Origin: an uncultured Oscillospiraceae bacterium
Lineage (GTDB): Bacteria; Bacillota; Clostridia; Oscillospirales; Ruminococcaceae
Assembly: GCA_910588145.1 (NCBI GenBank)
Contig: CAJUPO010000007.1
Location: 69,207 to 133,206, forward strand
Direction of reading: 5' to 3'
DNA length: 64,000 nucleotides
This document shows positions 8,623 to 16,582 of the stretch, piece by piece; position 1 is the first letter of the stretch; every line of letters begins with the position of its first letter. The translations under genes and the position numbers were made by a program. Below the pieces are notes generated by a model, which saw nothing but the letters and a program-made list of their open reading frames with translations, searched no databases and had not been told where the DNA came from.

Positions 8623-9603
8623 TTATTCAACTGTCTTTTTAGCTACTGCAATTGCATCAAATACGTCTATCTTATCATCTTTATTTACGTCAGATCTTAT
8701 CATTTGGTTTTCATCAAATTTAACTGCATTTACTGTATATTTTGCTATATTTACTGCGTCAAATACATCAAGCTTGGAATCTCCGTTTGAATCTCCGTTT
8801 AAATACCTTGAATATTCTTTCGCACAGGCTATTTCATCCTTACTATCACTTTCTGCCAACAAATTCTCCTTTGAATAATGTATAGCTGGATTTATTGAAG
8901 TAAGAATATAGTAAAGTCTTGCATAGTATAATACATTTTCTTGATTTATTTCATAACATTCATCAACATCAAATTCAATATAAATATCTGTAAGATCTCC
9001 GCGTGATCTTTTATATTCTGTTACTGTAAAACCTATATTACCTTCAAGTAGTTTATTTAAATCATGCACTAATGTTTCAACTGTTGTTTTACCAGCATCC
9101 ACATCCTCTATGTACCTAGCATCATAATTTTCACCGCACAATTCAAATTCAGGTCTAAGCCTGCGTAAAGCCCAATAAACATTTTTTACATACATGTCTT
9201 TATCCAAGCCATCCTTATCAGGATATTGAATAACTGCTAAATATTCACTGCTTAACCCAAGTTCCTTATGAATATCTTCCGGTATTTCTTCTATATCATA
9301 CGTTTGTCGATCTCCTATTCCTCTGATTATTGCCTGAATACAGCGAAATCTGCTTTGTCCCCCCACTATATAATTATCCTGTTCAACAGGTATAGTAGGA
9401 CGATCATACAATGCAAATTCATTATCACTCATAGCCATCAGTTCTTCATAAGTAAGCTGAGCATGATTATGATATGGTAAATCATAAATTGGTGGCAAAA
9501 TGGGATCCTCATATTCATAATCCACCGCAAACCCTGTTGTCCCGGCTGAAATTGCCATTGCCGCCCCTATTAGTAATCCTAATACTTTTCTCATTTTTTT
9601 CAT
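8623..9603 (-). CDS. Secreted dockerin protein, unknown N-terminal region
   Basis: 326 residues. A signal peptide (MKKMRKVLGLLIGAAMAISA, about 1-26) is followed by about 240 acidic residues that I do not recognise, then a type I dockerin: GDSNGDSKLDVFDAVNIAKY and SDVNKDDKIDVFDAIAVAKK. The dockerin is nearly the same as that of the neighbouring LRR protein, so both may bind the same cohesin. The middle part (about 30-265) contains WALRRLRPEFELCGEN and shows no clear hydrolase motif. The start has a strong AAGGAGG site. The protein is exported and probably attached to a cell-surface or free scaffold. Confidence 0.85.
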   Translation of the reverse strand: MKKMRKVLGLLIGAAMAISAGTTGFAVDYEYEDPILPPIYDLPYHNHAQLTYEELMAMSDNEFALYDRPTIPVEQDNYIVGGQSRFRCIQAIIRGIGDRQTYDIEEIPEDIHKELGLSSEYLAVIQYPDKDGLDKDMYVKNVYWALRRLRPEFELCGENYDARYIEDVDAGKTTVETLVHDLNKLLEGNIGFTVTEYKRSRGDLTDIYIEFDVDECYEINQENVLYYARLYYILTSINPAIHYSKENLLAESDSKDEIACAKEYSRYLNGDSNGDSKLDVFDAVNIAKYTVNAVKFDENQMIRSDVNKDDKIDVFDAIAVAKKTVE

Positions 9604-10024
9604 ATTATTTTCCTCCTTGATATTTTTTATATATTAATCATCATTATTGCTTATTTTATAATCCTTCTATATATAAAGACACGCGAAACTGACTTTTCGG
9701 GACAAAAATTTTTCTTTTTTATAAAAAATCATCATTTTAACTAAATTTGTGCCCTGCTAATTAACAAAATATACAAAGTAATTCCCATAATTTAACACCA
9801 GCACTATAACTGTTACTTTAATTACTTGTATTTATATACATTTCAAGTCATAAGACATAAAAACCTACTTTATTTTTTGTAACTATATACAAAAAAATAG
9901 TTTTTTACAGATTCATGCAACATTTAAGCTATTTTAATCGTATATTAAGTGAAAAATCAAAATAGTACTGTACAGATAAACAATTAATGATGCATCATTA
10001 TTACTCATAGTTAAGGAGATAATA
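9604..10024. other. Divergent intergenic region without a recognised gene
   Basis: About 420 bp, strongly A+T-rich, between two divergently transcribed genes. It must hold both promoters, but I could not find a convincing -35/-10 pair for either. No ORF, tRNA or clear hairpin is seen. The FemAB gene has an AAGGAG site at 10013-10018. Confidence 0.5.
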
Positions 10025-11101
10025 ATGAACGAAATTTTAAACAAGCAGGATGACCAAGCCTTATGGGAATACGAAAACTTTGTCAAAAACCACATAAACG
10101 GAAACTTTATGCAGTCGCTAAGTTGGACAGGCGTCAAAAGAACCTGGGAATGGGAAGCCATAGTATCAAGGGATGATACCGGAAAAATCAAGGGAACTGC
10201 CCTTATACTTATAAAAAAGATACCTTTTCTAGGCTGTTCATTTCTGTATTCTCCCCATGGTCCAGTATGCGACTATACTGATGTTAAGACTCTTAAAGAT
10301 ATTTTCGAAGGCATAGAAAAGATAAGGGAGATTCATAACGGATACGAACTGAGGGTGGACCCCTGTATTACTGAAAATGATACTAAAGAAATAAACATAA
10401 TGAAAAGCCTTGGATTTGAATTTCAGGAAAATGCTCCTGAACTCACAACAATACAGGCAAGAAACAACTATATCCTTCGTATAAATAACAGAACCCAAGA
10501 AGAAATATTTGAAAGTTTTCATAAAAAATGGAGATATAATATACGTCTTTCTATGAGAAAAGGCGTTGAATGCCGTGTTTGCGGGCCGGAATGCCTTGAC
10601 GATTTTTACAAGCTAATGGAGGAAACCGGAAAGCGTGACGGCTTTTGTATAAGAAGTAAAGAATACTTCGAGCTTATGTTAAAAAATTTAGGCGAGCACT
10701 GCCGTTTATATATGTGTTATCATGATAATGAACCTTTGTCCGGAGCAATAACCACGCAGTATGCTGGAAAGACCTGTTACGTATACGGCGCTTCAACTGC
10801 AAAATCCAGAAATGTCATGCCGAATTATCTTATGCAGTGGAACATGATATGCTGGGCAGTTGAAAATGGATGCAGTATATATGATTTTCAAGGTATTCCA
10901 TTCTATAAAGATGAAAATCATCCTAATTACGGCGTTTATAGATTTAAGCAGGGATTCAATGGTGAAGTACTGACTTATGCCGGAGAATTTGTTAAAACCT
11001 ATAAAAATATATACGCTGAGCTAATTGAAAAGGCCGGAAAAATTTCAAGAAAGATTTTTCATATGAATCCCGCAAGATTCTTTGACCTGGTCAAAAGATG
11101 A
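10025..11101 (+). CDS. FemAB/FemX family peptidyltransferase (peptidoglycan bridge formation)
   Basis: 358 residues. The FemAB fold of two GNAT-like domains is recognisable by FMQSLSWTGVKR near the N-terminus, KWRYNIRLSMRKGV (about 167-180), GAITTQYAGKTCYVYGAST (about 240-258) and IYDFQGIPFY (about 289-298). Family members transfer an amino acid from aminoacyl-tRNA to the third residue of the lipid II stem peptide, on the cytoplasmic side. The helical coiled arm of staphylococcal FemA is absent, so the protein is closer to FemX/short clostridial forms. Which amino acid it adds is unknown. It is monocistronic, followed by a strong terminator. Confidence 0.85.
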   Translation: MNEILNKQDDQALWEYENFVKNHINGNFMQSLSWTGVKRTWEWEAIVSRDDTGKIKGTALILIKKIPFLGCSFLYSPHGPVCDYTDVKTLKDIFEGIEKIREIHNGYELRVDPCITENDTKEINIMKSLGFEFQENAPELTTIQARNNYILRINNRTQEEIFESFHKKWRYNIRLSMRKGVECRVCGPECLDDFYKLMEETGKRDGFCIRSKEYFELMLKNLGEHCRLYMCYHDNEPLSGAITTQYAGKTCYVYGASTAKSRNVMPNYLMQWNMICWAVENGCSIYDFQGIPFYKDENHPNYGVYRFKQGFNGEVLTYAGEFVKTYKNIYAELIEKAGKISRKIFHMNPARFFDLVKR

Positions 11102-11163
11102 TATACAAAAGATTTCTTTAATGATAAGCAATTGCACAAGTCCGGCTAACGGACAATAGAAAA

Positions 11164-11208
11164 AAGAATCCGCCTATGGTATAATGAACAAACCACAGGA
11201 GGATTCTT
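11164..11208 (+). terminator. Strong bidirectional terminator
   Basis: 16-bp arms (11164-11179, 11193-11208) with two mismatches and a 13-nt loop, followed by seven T on the plus strand and a T run on the minus strand. A small hairpin GTCCG/CGGAC precedes it (11140-11154). It separates femAB from the convergent XRE gene. Confidence 0.85.
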
Positions 11209-11234
11209 AATTTTTTTACAAATACAACATACTC

Positions 11235-11849
11235 TTACTCACTTTTTGTGAGAATATGTTTGCAGTAACTTGTTTTTCCGCATTCAGGACATTTTAGTTT
11301 TCTTTTGGTAATCGTATGAGCCCCCATAATATACGACTTGTAATTTGGGGTAAAACGCTTATGACATTTAGGACACTCAAATGCTCCAGCCTCGCAATCA
11401 AATACAATAGCTAATGCAAGAAGAATTAAAAAAATGATAACTCCAAACAACACCAAAAATATCTTAAGCGCTGTACTTACATTCGTTAAATAACCTGCCA
11501 GTAAAATACACACCAAAAGTACGCTTATACCTGTAAATCCATTAATTATTGAAATAATGATTTTCTTTTTACTTTCTGCTTTTTCTTTTACTAAGTTCAT
11601 AATATTTTCCTCCGCTTTCTTTCGATATTCTTCTTCAGAAACCCGTTCACCTAAAAGCAATTCGTTAACACTTATTTGCAAAATATCACACAAGGGCAGT
11701 ATAAGCGAAATCTCAGGAAATCCTTTTCCGCACTCCCATTTAGATATAGTTTTATCACTTATATTTAATTTTTCTGCCAATTGTTTTTGTGTCAAATTCC
11801 TTGACTTTCTTTCCTGAGAAATAAATCTGCCTGTTTTGATTTGATCCAT
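11235..11849 (-). CDS. XRE family regulator with membrane anchor and C-terminal zinc ribbon
   Basis: About 204 residues. The N-terminal helix-turn-helix reads LTQKQLAEKLNISDKTISKW (about 19-38), a typical XRE domain. About residues 100-150 form two hydrophobic helices. The C-terminus has CEAGAFECPKCHKRF and LKCPECGKTSYC, two CxxC pairs that should form a zinc ribbon facing the cytoplasm. The start at 11849 is chosen because AAAGGAG lies 7 nt upstream and the peptide then begins MDQIKTGRF. A palindrome upstream of its own promoter suggests autoregulation. Membrane-tethered XRE proteins of this build are common in Clostridia, but their signals are unknown. Confidence 0.85.
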   Translation of the reverse strand: MDQIKTGRFISQERKSRNLTQKQLAEKLNISDKTISKWECGKGFPEISLILPLCDILQISVNELLLGERVSEEEYRKKAEENIMNLVKEKAESKKKIIISIINGFTGISVLLVCILLAGYLTNVSTALKIFLVLFGVIIFLILLALAIVFDCEAGAFECPKCHKRFTPNYKSYIMGAHTITKRKLKCPECGKTSYCKHILTKSE

Positions 11850-11873
11850 CCTCTCTCTCCTTTCTGCAATTAA

Positions 11874-11902
11874 ATTATAACGCATTTTAAAAAAATACTG
11901 AA
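11874..11902 (-). promoter_or_regulatory. Promoter of the XRE regulator gene
   Basis: On the minus strand TTCAGT (11897-11902), a 17-bp spacer, TATAAT (11874-11879). The -35 is weak (3 of 6), as expected for a regulated promoter. Confidence 0.65.
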
Positions 11903-11937
11903 CCCACAAAACGTAGAAAGAGCCTATTTACACTGAT

Positions 11938-11952
11938 TCTACGGTGCGTAGA
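11938..11952. promoter_or_regulatory. Putative operator palindrome TCTACG-GTG-CGTAGA
   Basis: A perfect 6-bp inverted repeat with a 3-bp centre, plus one extra half site ACGTAGA at 11911-11917. Both lie just upstream of the -35 of the XRE gene. The position suggests a binding site for that regulator; this is inference. Confidence 0.5.
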
Positions 11953-11979
11953 TAAGCCTTTTAACCTATACCGAATAAA

Positions 11980-12010
11980 AACCGCCTGAAATTTCATATG
12001 TCAGGCGGTT
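11980..12010 (-). terminator. Intrinsic terminator
   Basis: Perfect 10-bp arms (AACCGCCTGA / TCAGGCGGTT) with an 11-nt loop, followed on the minus strand by five T. It ends the cytidylate-kinase-like gene. Confidence 0.92.
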
Positions 12011-12021
12011 AATTTTAAATT

Positions 12022-12630
12022 TTATTTAATATACCCAATGGTGTTTAGAATAATTTCTGCACAATTATCTATACCAAACTTTTCACTGTTAAGACAAAGA
12101 TGATAATTTTCTTTAACTCCCCATGTACGTCCGGTGCAGGCATTATAGAAATATTCACGTCTTTTATCATTTTTACGTATAATATAATCAGCCATATTTT
12201 CATTTACGCCGTAACGGCTTACAGCACGTTTTATTCTTGCTTCAAAGCCGGAATGAATGAAAACATTTAAACAATGTTCCATATCTCTTAATATATAGTC
12301 TGAACATCGTCCGATTATTACACAGCTGCTTTTTTCAGCCATAGCTTTTATTATTTTTTCAATTTCCTTATATAGTATGTCCGCTTTGGATACAATTTCA
12401 TCCGGAGATTTACCTGTTTTAGCTGCAAGTGAAAGGCGATAAAGAAAACTCTGAGAAACATTTTCCTGAGTACTTTCTATATATTCCATAGGAATACTGC
12501 AATTTTTAGCTGCTTTTTCAAGAATTTCATCACTGTAACACGGAACATTTAATTTTTCTGCCACCTTTTTTCCTATTTCTATGCCTCCGCTCGCATACTG
12601 TCTCTCAATGGTAATAATGGTATTTTCCAA
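12022..12630 (-). CDS. Cytidylate kinase-like family protein (P-loop)
   Basis: About 202 residues. The N-terminus ITIERQYASGGIEIGKKVAE (about 5-24) is the modified P-loop of the cytidylate kinase-like (AAA_26) family. VIIGRCSDYILRDM (about 103-116) is the second landmark. Members are soluble nucleotide-binding proteins, often called cytidylate kinases, but most are not the essential Cmk and have no proven substrate. The start is probably TTG at 12630, eight nt after AAGGAGG; the upstream ATG lies 5' of that ribosome site and has none of its own. Promoter and terminator flank it, so it is a single-gene unit. Confidence 0.8.
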   Translation of the reverse strand: MENTIITIERQYASGGIEIGKKVAEKLNVPCYSDEILEKAAKNCSIPMEYIESTQENVSQSFLYRLSLAAKTGKSPDEIVSKADILYKEIEKIIKAMAEKSSCVIIGRCSDYILRDMEHCLNVFIHSGFEARIKRAVSRYGVNENMADYIIRKNDKRREYFYNACTGRTWGVKENYHLCLNSEKFGIDNCAEIILNTIGYIK

Positions 12631-12710
12631 AGAATCGCCCTCCTTTTTCTGCATTTTTATTATATTTTTTGTGTTTTGTTAATATTATTTGTATCATATG
12701 CACTTTTAAT

Positions 12711-12739
12711 ATTATAACACTCTTTATAAAAAAATGCAA
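12711..12739 (-). promoter_or_regulatory. Promoter of the cytidylate-kinase-like gene
   Basis: Minus strand TTGCAT (12734-12739), a 17-bp spacer, TATAAT (12711-12716); about 75 bp of leader follow. Confidence 0.75.
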
Positions 12740-12812
12740 TAGGTTTATTTAAAATTCTTATATTTTTATACCCAAGAGAAGTTAAACAATACTATAATAT
12801 TAAATATTTATA

Positions 12813-12841
12813 TTGACACATTTATTTTTTCACTATATAAT
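12813..12841 (+). promoter_or_regulatory. Perfect sigma-A promoter of the tail/lysin cassette
   Basis: TTGACA (12813-12818), a 17-bp spacer, TATAAT (12836-12841); an exact match at both boxes. The first gene starts 60 bp downstream behind AAAGGAG. Confidence 0.88.
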
Positions 12842-12900
12842 AAATTATGGAGAGGATATAGAGAGTTATTCTATATCAGAATATCATGAAAGGAGTAATT

Positions 12901-13833
12901 ATGACAACCGTTACATATTCATACACAAAAGACAAAAATAAATTTATATCGGACCATTTTCAGGTAAAAGAATTTGCGAGCTCTGACGGCAATACACTTT
13001 ACAGCGATACTGTCCTTATCGACAACGATCTAATCAAAATGCTCGAACGGCTTTTTTCTTTGCTAAACTGCACTGCAATTAAAGTAACAAGCGGATACAG
13101 AACATATGAACATGATAAGCTTGCAGGCGGAAATGGCTACGGACAGCATACTCTCGGAAAAGCCGCCGATGTAATCTGTTATGCTTCCGACGGCATTATA
13201 AATGCTAAAATTGTATGCTGCGCTGCTGCCGATCTCGGTTTCGGCGGAGTTGCTAACATCAGTTCCGCATACAGGGCCGTACATCTGGACGTTAGAAGCG
13301 GCAATAGATATTTGGGCGACGAAATAAAGGGTACACAATCTATTTGGCGTTTAAATTCTCAGTGGACTGATTTTTACAAATATTTCGGATTAAGTCAAAG
13401 CGATATTGAAAAATACACGGGAAAATCCAATAAGATCATGTACTGCTGCTGTTCCGACGGCGCTTGGAGTTCAATGACAAAAGAAAACACCGTATGCGGA
13501 ACATCAGAAAAGCCAATTCATCTGCTTGCTATACGCTCTGATTACTGTACTATAAGGTACAGGGTTCATACAATTAACGGAAATTGGCTTCCATGGGTCA
13601 CAGGCTGTTCAATTTCCAATTCGTCAAAATACGCCGGTATTCACGGCCGCTGTATTGATAAAATTCAAATAAGCGCTCAGTCGTCTATATATAAGATAAG
13701 TTACAGAGCCTCTGTCTCAGGCAAAAACTTTTTGCCATGGGTCACAGAATATAATAATGTAAATTCCGACGGCTATGCCGGAATTGCAGGAAAACCAATT
13801 GACAGGATACAAATAAAACTTACAAGGATTTAG
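12901..13833 (+). CDS. M15-type peptidase (endolysin-like) with two W-containing C-terminal repeats
   Basis: 310 residues without a signal peptide. Residues about 10-145 form a Peptidase_M15_3-like domain: VTSGYRTYEHD, then HTLGKAAD (His and Asp zinc ligands), then VHLDVR (second His). Such enzymes cut D-Ala or L-Ala-D-Glu bonds in peptidoglycan. The last 100 residues hold two repeats with the pattern YRVHTINGNWLPWV and YRASVSGKNFLPWV followed by YAGIxGxxIDxIQIK, close to clostridial ChW repeats that bind cell wall. The ATG at 12901 follows AAAGGAG. It begins a four-gene cassette of phage-tail character. A prophage origin is likely; there is no adjacent holin. Confidence 0.82.
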   Translation: MTTVTYSYTKDKNKFISDHFQVKEFASSDGNTLYSDTVLIDNDLIKMLERLFSLLNCTAIKVTSGYRTYEHDKLAGGNGYGQHTLGKAADVICYASDGIINAKIVCCAAADLGFGGVANISSAYRAVHLDVRSGNRYLGDEIKGTQSIWRLNSQWTDFYKYFGLSQSDIEKYTGKSNKIMYCCCSDGAWSSMTKENTVCGTSEKPIHLLAIRSDYCTIRYRVHTINGNWLPWVTGCSISNSSKYAGIHGRCIDKIQISAQSSIYKISYRASVSGKNFLPWVTEYNNVNSDGYAGIAGKPIDRIQIKLTRI

Positions 13834-13843
13834 GTGATAAATA

Positions 13844-14236
13844 ATGTTTAAGATAAACTCAGAAACAAACAACATTTCCGTTACAAGAGGAAACAGCTTT
13901 GAATTAAGCGTAAAACCTATTATTGCAGAATCAGAGGAAACATATGTTCCAGCAGCAAATGATAAAATATTATTTACCGTAAAAGGTTCAACCGGAAAAA
14001 CATATGTAAAAAAACTTATCTGCGGAACAGAATGCGCCGCTGACGGAACAATTACAATCTCTATTTCCCCTGCTGACACTCTTAATATGAAACCATTTGT
14101 TTACAGCTATGACATACTTCTGGTAAAACAAAACGGAGAAGCATATACATTTATAGATAAATCAGATTTTACCCTCCTTGAGGCAATTGGTACAGTGGAG
14201 GATATTGAGGAAAATGGTGACGTCAATGAAAATTAA
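13844..14236 (+). CDS. Phage baseplate/tail-like protein (BppU N-terminal-like)
   Basis: 130 residues, all beta-rich. FKINSETNNISVTRGNSFEL followed by LFTVKGSTGKTYVKKLI and YSYDILLVKQNGEAYTFIDK resembles the short beta domain found at the start of lactococcal-type baseplate upper protein BppU and in clostridial prophage tail proteins. There is no signal peptide. It starts 10 bp after the M15 gene with AGGTGAT, and its 3' end overlaps the next gene by 11 bp. The assignment is by pattern; the protein could be a structural adaptor between a tail tip and fibre. Confidence 0.6.
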   Translation: MFKINSETNNISVTRGNSFELSVKPIIAESEETYVPAANDKILFTVKGSTGKTYVKKLICGTECAADGTITISISPADTLNMKPFVYSYDILLVKQNGEAYTFIDKSDFTLLEAIGTVEDIEENGDVNEN

Positions 14237-14525
14237 CGGTATCATTAATAATTCATCTTCACTGTCAGGAAACATTACTGCACAATCCCCTTGTACAAAC
14301 GGGACTATAAATTCGGAAAATGAAATTACAGGCAATATAAATAATGAGCATATAAAGGAACTGTTTTTCGTTCATTCAGGAGAATTTCCTGCTGTTGGAA
14401 ACGAAAACAGCCTTTATATAGCCGCAAGCGATAACGCCGTTTATCGCTTTGATTCTGAAAAATTGATTTACGTTTGCATAGGCAACGATTCAAGCCAGAT
14501 AGAAATTATACAGGGCTGTTTGTAA
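14226..14525 (+). CDS. Small phage-tail-associated protein, unknown
   Basis: About 99 residues starting MKINGIINNSSSLSGNITAQ. The first half is rich in Asn, Ser, Gly and Thr in a repeating I-N-G / I-T-G pattern (GIINN, GNITA, GTINS, GNINN), as in beta-helical tail proteins. The second half has LFFVHSGEFPAVGNENSLYI, a motif seen in prophage tail-fibre regions. The start at 14226 is preferred because GGTGA lies 5 nt upstream and it overlaps the previous gene by 11 bp. No function is known. Confidence 0.6.
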   Translation: MKINGIINNSSSLSGNITAQSPCTNGTINSENEITGNINNEHIKELFFVHSGEFPAVGNENSLYIAASDNAVYRFDSEKLIYVCIGNDSSQIEIIQGCL

Positions 14526-14542
14526 AAAAGAAAGGATACAAT

Positions 14543-15094
14543 ATGAATAATAAAATACTAAACGCTAAAATACTGCACGTTGCAAAAAGCACATCTCAAT
14601 GGGAATCAGAAGAATCTGTAATTCCCAAGGGAATGCTGTGCGTTGAATTTACAGAAACCAGCGAAACAAAAATAAAGATCGGAAACGGTACAAAATCCTT
14701 TTCTGAACTGCCGTATACAGGAAATAATAATCTGGAAAACTATTTCACAAAATCAGAAACTATTTCAGAAATCGAATTAGCTGTACAGTCGCTGGGAAAA
14801 ATTATAACAATAAAGGGAACTGCGTACAGCTTAGAACATCTTCCTGAATCTGAAAACAATGCCGGCGACCTGTGGTTTGTAAAATCAGATTCAAGTGAAT
14901 ATGATACATATAACGAATATATATGGATAACTGACGTCTCAGGAAACGGAAAATGGGAATTTCTCGGACAAACTGCCTCCCAAGTTGATTTTTCTGAATA
15001 TTCAAAAAAAGAATATGTTGATGAACAGATTTCAAAGCTAAAAAATGAAACCATCAGCCTTTCAGATCAAATTATTATTAATTGCACAATTTAA
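14543..15094 (+). CDS. Phage tail-fibre-like protein (hyaluronate-lyase N-terminal-like domain)
   Basis: 183 residues. SVIPKGMLCVEFTETSETKI followed by KIGNGTKSFSELPY (about 28-63) is the repeat seen at the N-terminus of many Firmicutes phage tail fibres and hyaluronidases, where it docks to the baseplate. The middle (GDLWFVKSDSSEYDTYNEYI) is a carbohydrate-binding-like beta segment. The C-terminus YSKKEYVDEQISKLKNETI is a short coil suited to trimerisation. AAAGGA precedes the ATG at 14543. A terminator follows immediately, so the cassette ends here, without tape measure, sheath or capsid genes. Confidence 0.7.
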   Translation: MNNKILNAKILHVAKSTSQWESEESVIPKGMLCVEFTETSETKIKIGNGTKSFSELPYTGNNNLENYFTKSETISEIELAVQSLGKIITIKGTAYSLEHLPESENNAGDLWFVKSDSSEYDTYNEYIWITDVSGNGKWEFLGQTASQVDFSEYSKKEYVDEQISKLKNETISLSDQIIINCTI

Positions 15095-15098
15095 AACA

Positions 15099-15127
15099 AA
15101 AACGGGAAATTTAAGATTTCCCGTTTT
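15099..15127 (+). terminator. Intrinsic terminator of the tail/lysin cassette
   Basis: Perfect 12-bp arms (AAAACGGGAAAT, 15099-15110; complement 15116-15127) with a 5-nt loop and a T-rich run after it. Confidence 0.93.
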
Positions 15128-15253
15128 ATTTTTAACTCATATTTTACTCATAATAAAAAGTTTACAAATTATACACATCTTTATGTTTTTCAGTATTTTT
15201 TTTTCTGCTAACATAGAATTATATTAAATAATAATGATAAATTGGAGATTCTT

Positions 15254-16582
15254 ATGCATGAAGTTATAATGAGGCATTTTATCGATTTTACTGACTCCGC
15301 GGCTGAATTTGCTCTTATTTCTTTTTTTATAATAAAGCTTCTATCTTATCGAACTAAAGAAAATAATATACTTAAAACTTTTATCATCATAATAATTACC
15401 TCTGTTATATATACTACCGCATTTAAAATAACGGGTTCAAAAATTGTTGGGGAAATGCTCAGTTTAGCAGCCTTCTCTGTTTTCGGATTTCTGTATCTCA
15501 GAGGTTCAATTAGAAATATTGTTTTCATCCCTTTCAGCGCAATCGTCATAATGAACACCATTACTTATACGGAAAATTTATTGATACGTGATATCCTGAT
15601 CGACTTTAAAGATAAATCCCCTGATTTTGTGGACTACATAATACAATTCAATATAATATTTATTTCTAATGTGATCTTTCTGTTTATCACTTCAATAATT
15701 ATTATAATGCAAAACAACAGATTCAAACTAAGCTGTAACGCAACTATATTTTACATATCCTCATTTGCTGTTAACATTTTTGCCGAGCATTTAATTTTAT
15801 TGACGATAAAAAGAAACTCATTTAACCTAATTACGGTATTCATTACCTTCGCACTGCTGATTATCTTTAACTTTACTGCCTTTATTATTTTAAAAACAGA
15901 AGGTCAGAAAAGTTTAAAGATAATTCAAAATCATACATTAAATTTTAAAATCCGTGAAATAAAAAAACGGATGAAGGAGCTTACGCAGCAGCAGACAGAC
16001 CTTGTCAATGTACAGAAAACCGCTGCTGAATACTTAAAATATATAAACAAGCTTTTGGATGAAAAGAAATACAGTGAAGCTTCCGGCTTCATATCTTACC
16101 TGCTGCGGTATGATATGGCTAAACCGGTTGAGCATATTTATACTAAATATCATACTGTAAATACTATTATTAACAACAAATTATCAGAATGCCAAAAGAA
16201 AAAAATTCAGATAAATTTTAATATTTCCGGAACAGTTGAAAATTTTCCCGAAACTGATATTGCTATAATTCTTGAAGCGGTTTTCGACGCTGCTATCTGT
16301 CAGTGTATTACCACATCAACGCCGCCAAAAATTGAACTGGAAATACTTAATAATGATAAGTTTCTTAGTATAATTTTAAAACACAGTGTTGAGCCCCATT
16401 ATGACGAAAAAAAGCAGCTTGCAGAAAATATTCTGCAAGCTGACGATGTAACAGATTCAATAATAAAAAAATACAACGGCGCTTTTACATACCTTCGGTG
16501 CAAAAGCACTCTTCTTATGATCAATATATGGCTTGACCTCTCTGAAAACCATATTCTACAAACAAAATCTTCTAACTGCTGA
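15254..16582 (+). CDS. AgrC-like membrane sensor, degenerate GHKL kinase (orphan)
   Basis: About 442 residues. Six or seven hydrophobic segments (about 15-215) precede a coiled region and a cytoplasmic domain laid out like AgrC-type GHKL kinases: KRMKELTQQQTDLVNVQKTA, INKLLDEKKYSEASGFISYL, then IAIILEAVFDAAICQC. The usual phospho-accepting His (HDxxNHL) is absent, and the N-box Asn (LxNLLDNAIEA) is replaced. Catalysis is therefore doubtful. No response regulator or peptide gene adjoins it. The ATG at 15254 has GGAG 6 nt upstream. Its 3' end overlaps the convergent folC by 27 bp. It may act as a pseudokinase or be decaying. Confidence 0.7.
   Translation: MHEVIMRHFIDFTDSAAEFALISFFIIKLLSYRTKENNILKTFIIIIITSVIYTTAFKITGSKIVGEMLSLAAFSVFGFLYLRGSIRNIVFIPFSAIVIMNTITYTENLLIRDILIDFKDKSPDFVDYIIQFNIIFISNVIFLFITSIIIIMQNNRFKLSCNATIFYISSFAVNIFAEHLILLTIKRNSFNLITVFITFALLIIFNFTAFIILKTEGQKSLKIIQNHTLNFKIREIKKRMKELTQQQTDLVNVQKTAAEYLKYINKLLDEKKYSEASGFISYLLRYDMAKPVEHIYTKYHTVNTIINNKLSECQKKKIQINFNISGTVENFPETDIAIILEAVFDAAICQCITTSTPPKIELEILNNDKFLSIILKHSVEPHYDEKKQLAENILQADDVTDSIIKKYNGAFTYLRCKSTLLMINIWLDLSENHILQTKSSNC

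Noticed and set aside
11164..11217. End of an insertion sequence (inverted repeat with TATAAT in the loop and AGGAGG in the right arm)
   Set aside because: No transposase or second copy is seen; a strong bidirectional terminator between convergent genes explains it.
13717..14079. Minus-strand ORF across the tail/lysin cassette
   Set aside because: It crosses two plus-strand genes that have ribosome sites and recognisable tail-protein patterns.
15254..16582. Functional quorum-sensing kinase (agr system)
   Set aside because: The His and N-box residues are missing and there is no AgrA, AgrB or AgrD-like gene nearby.
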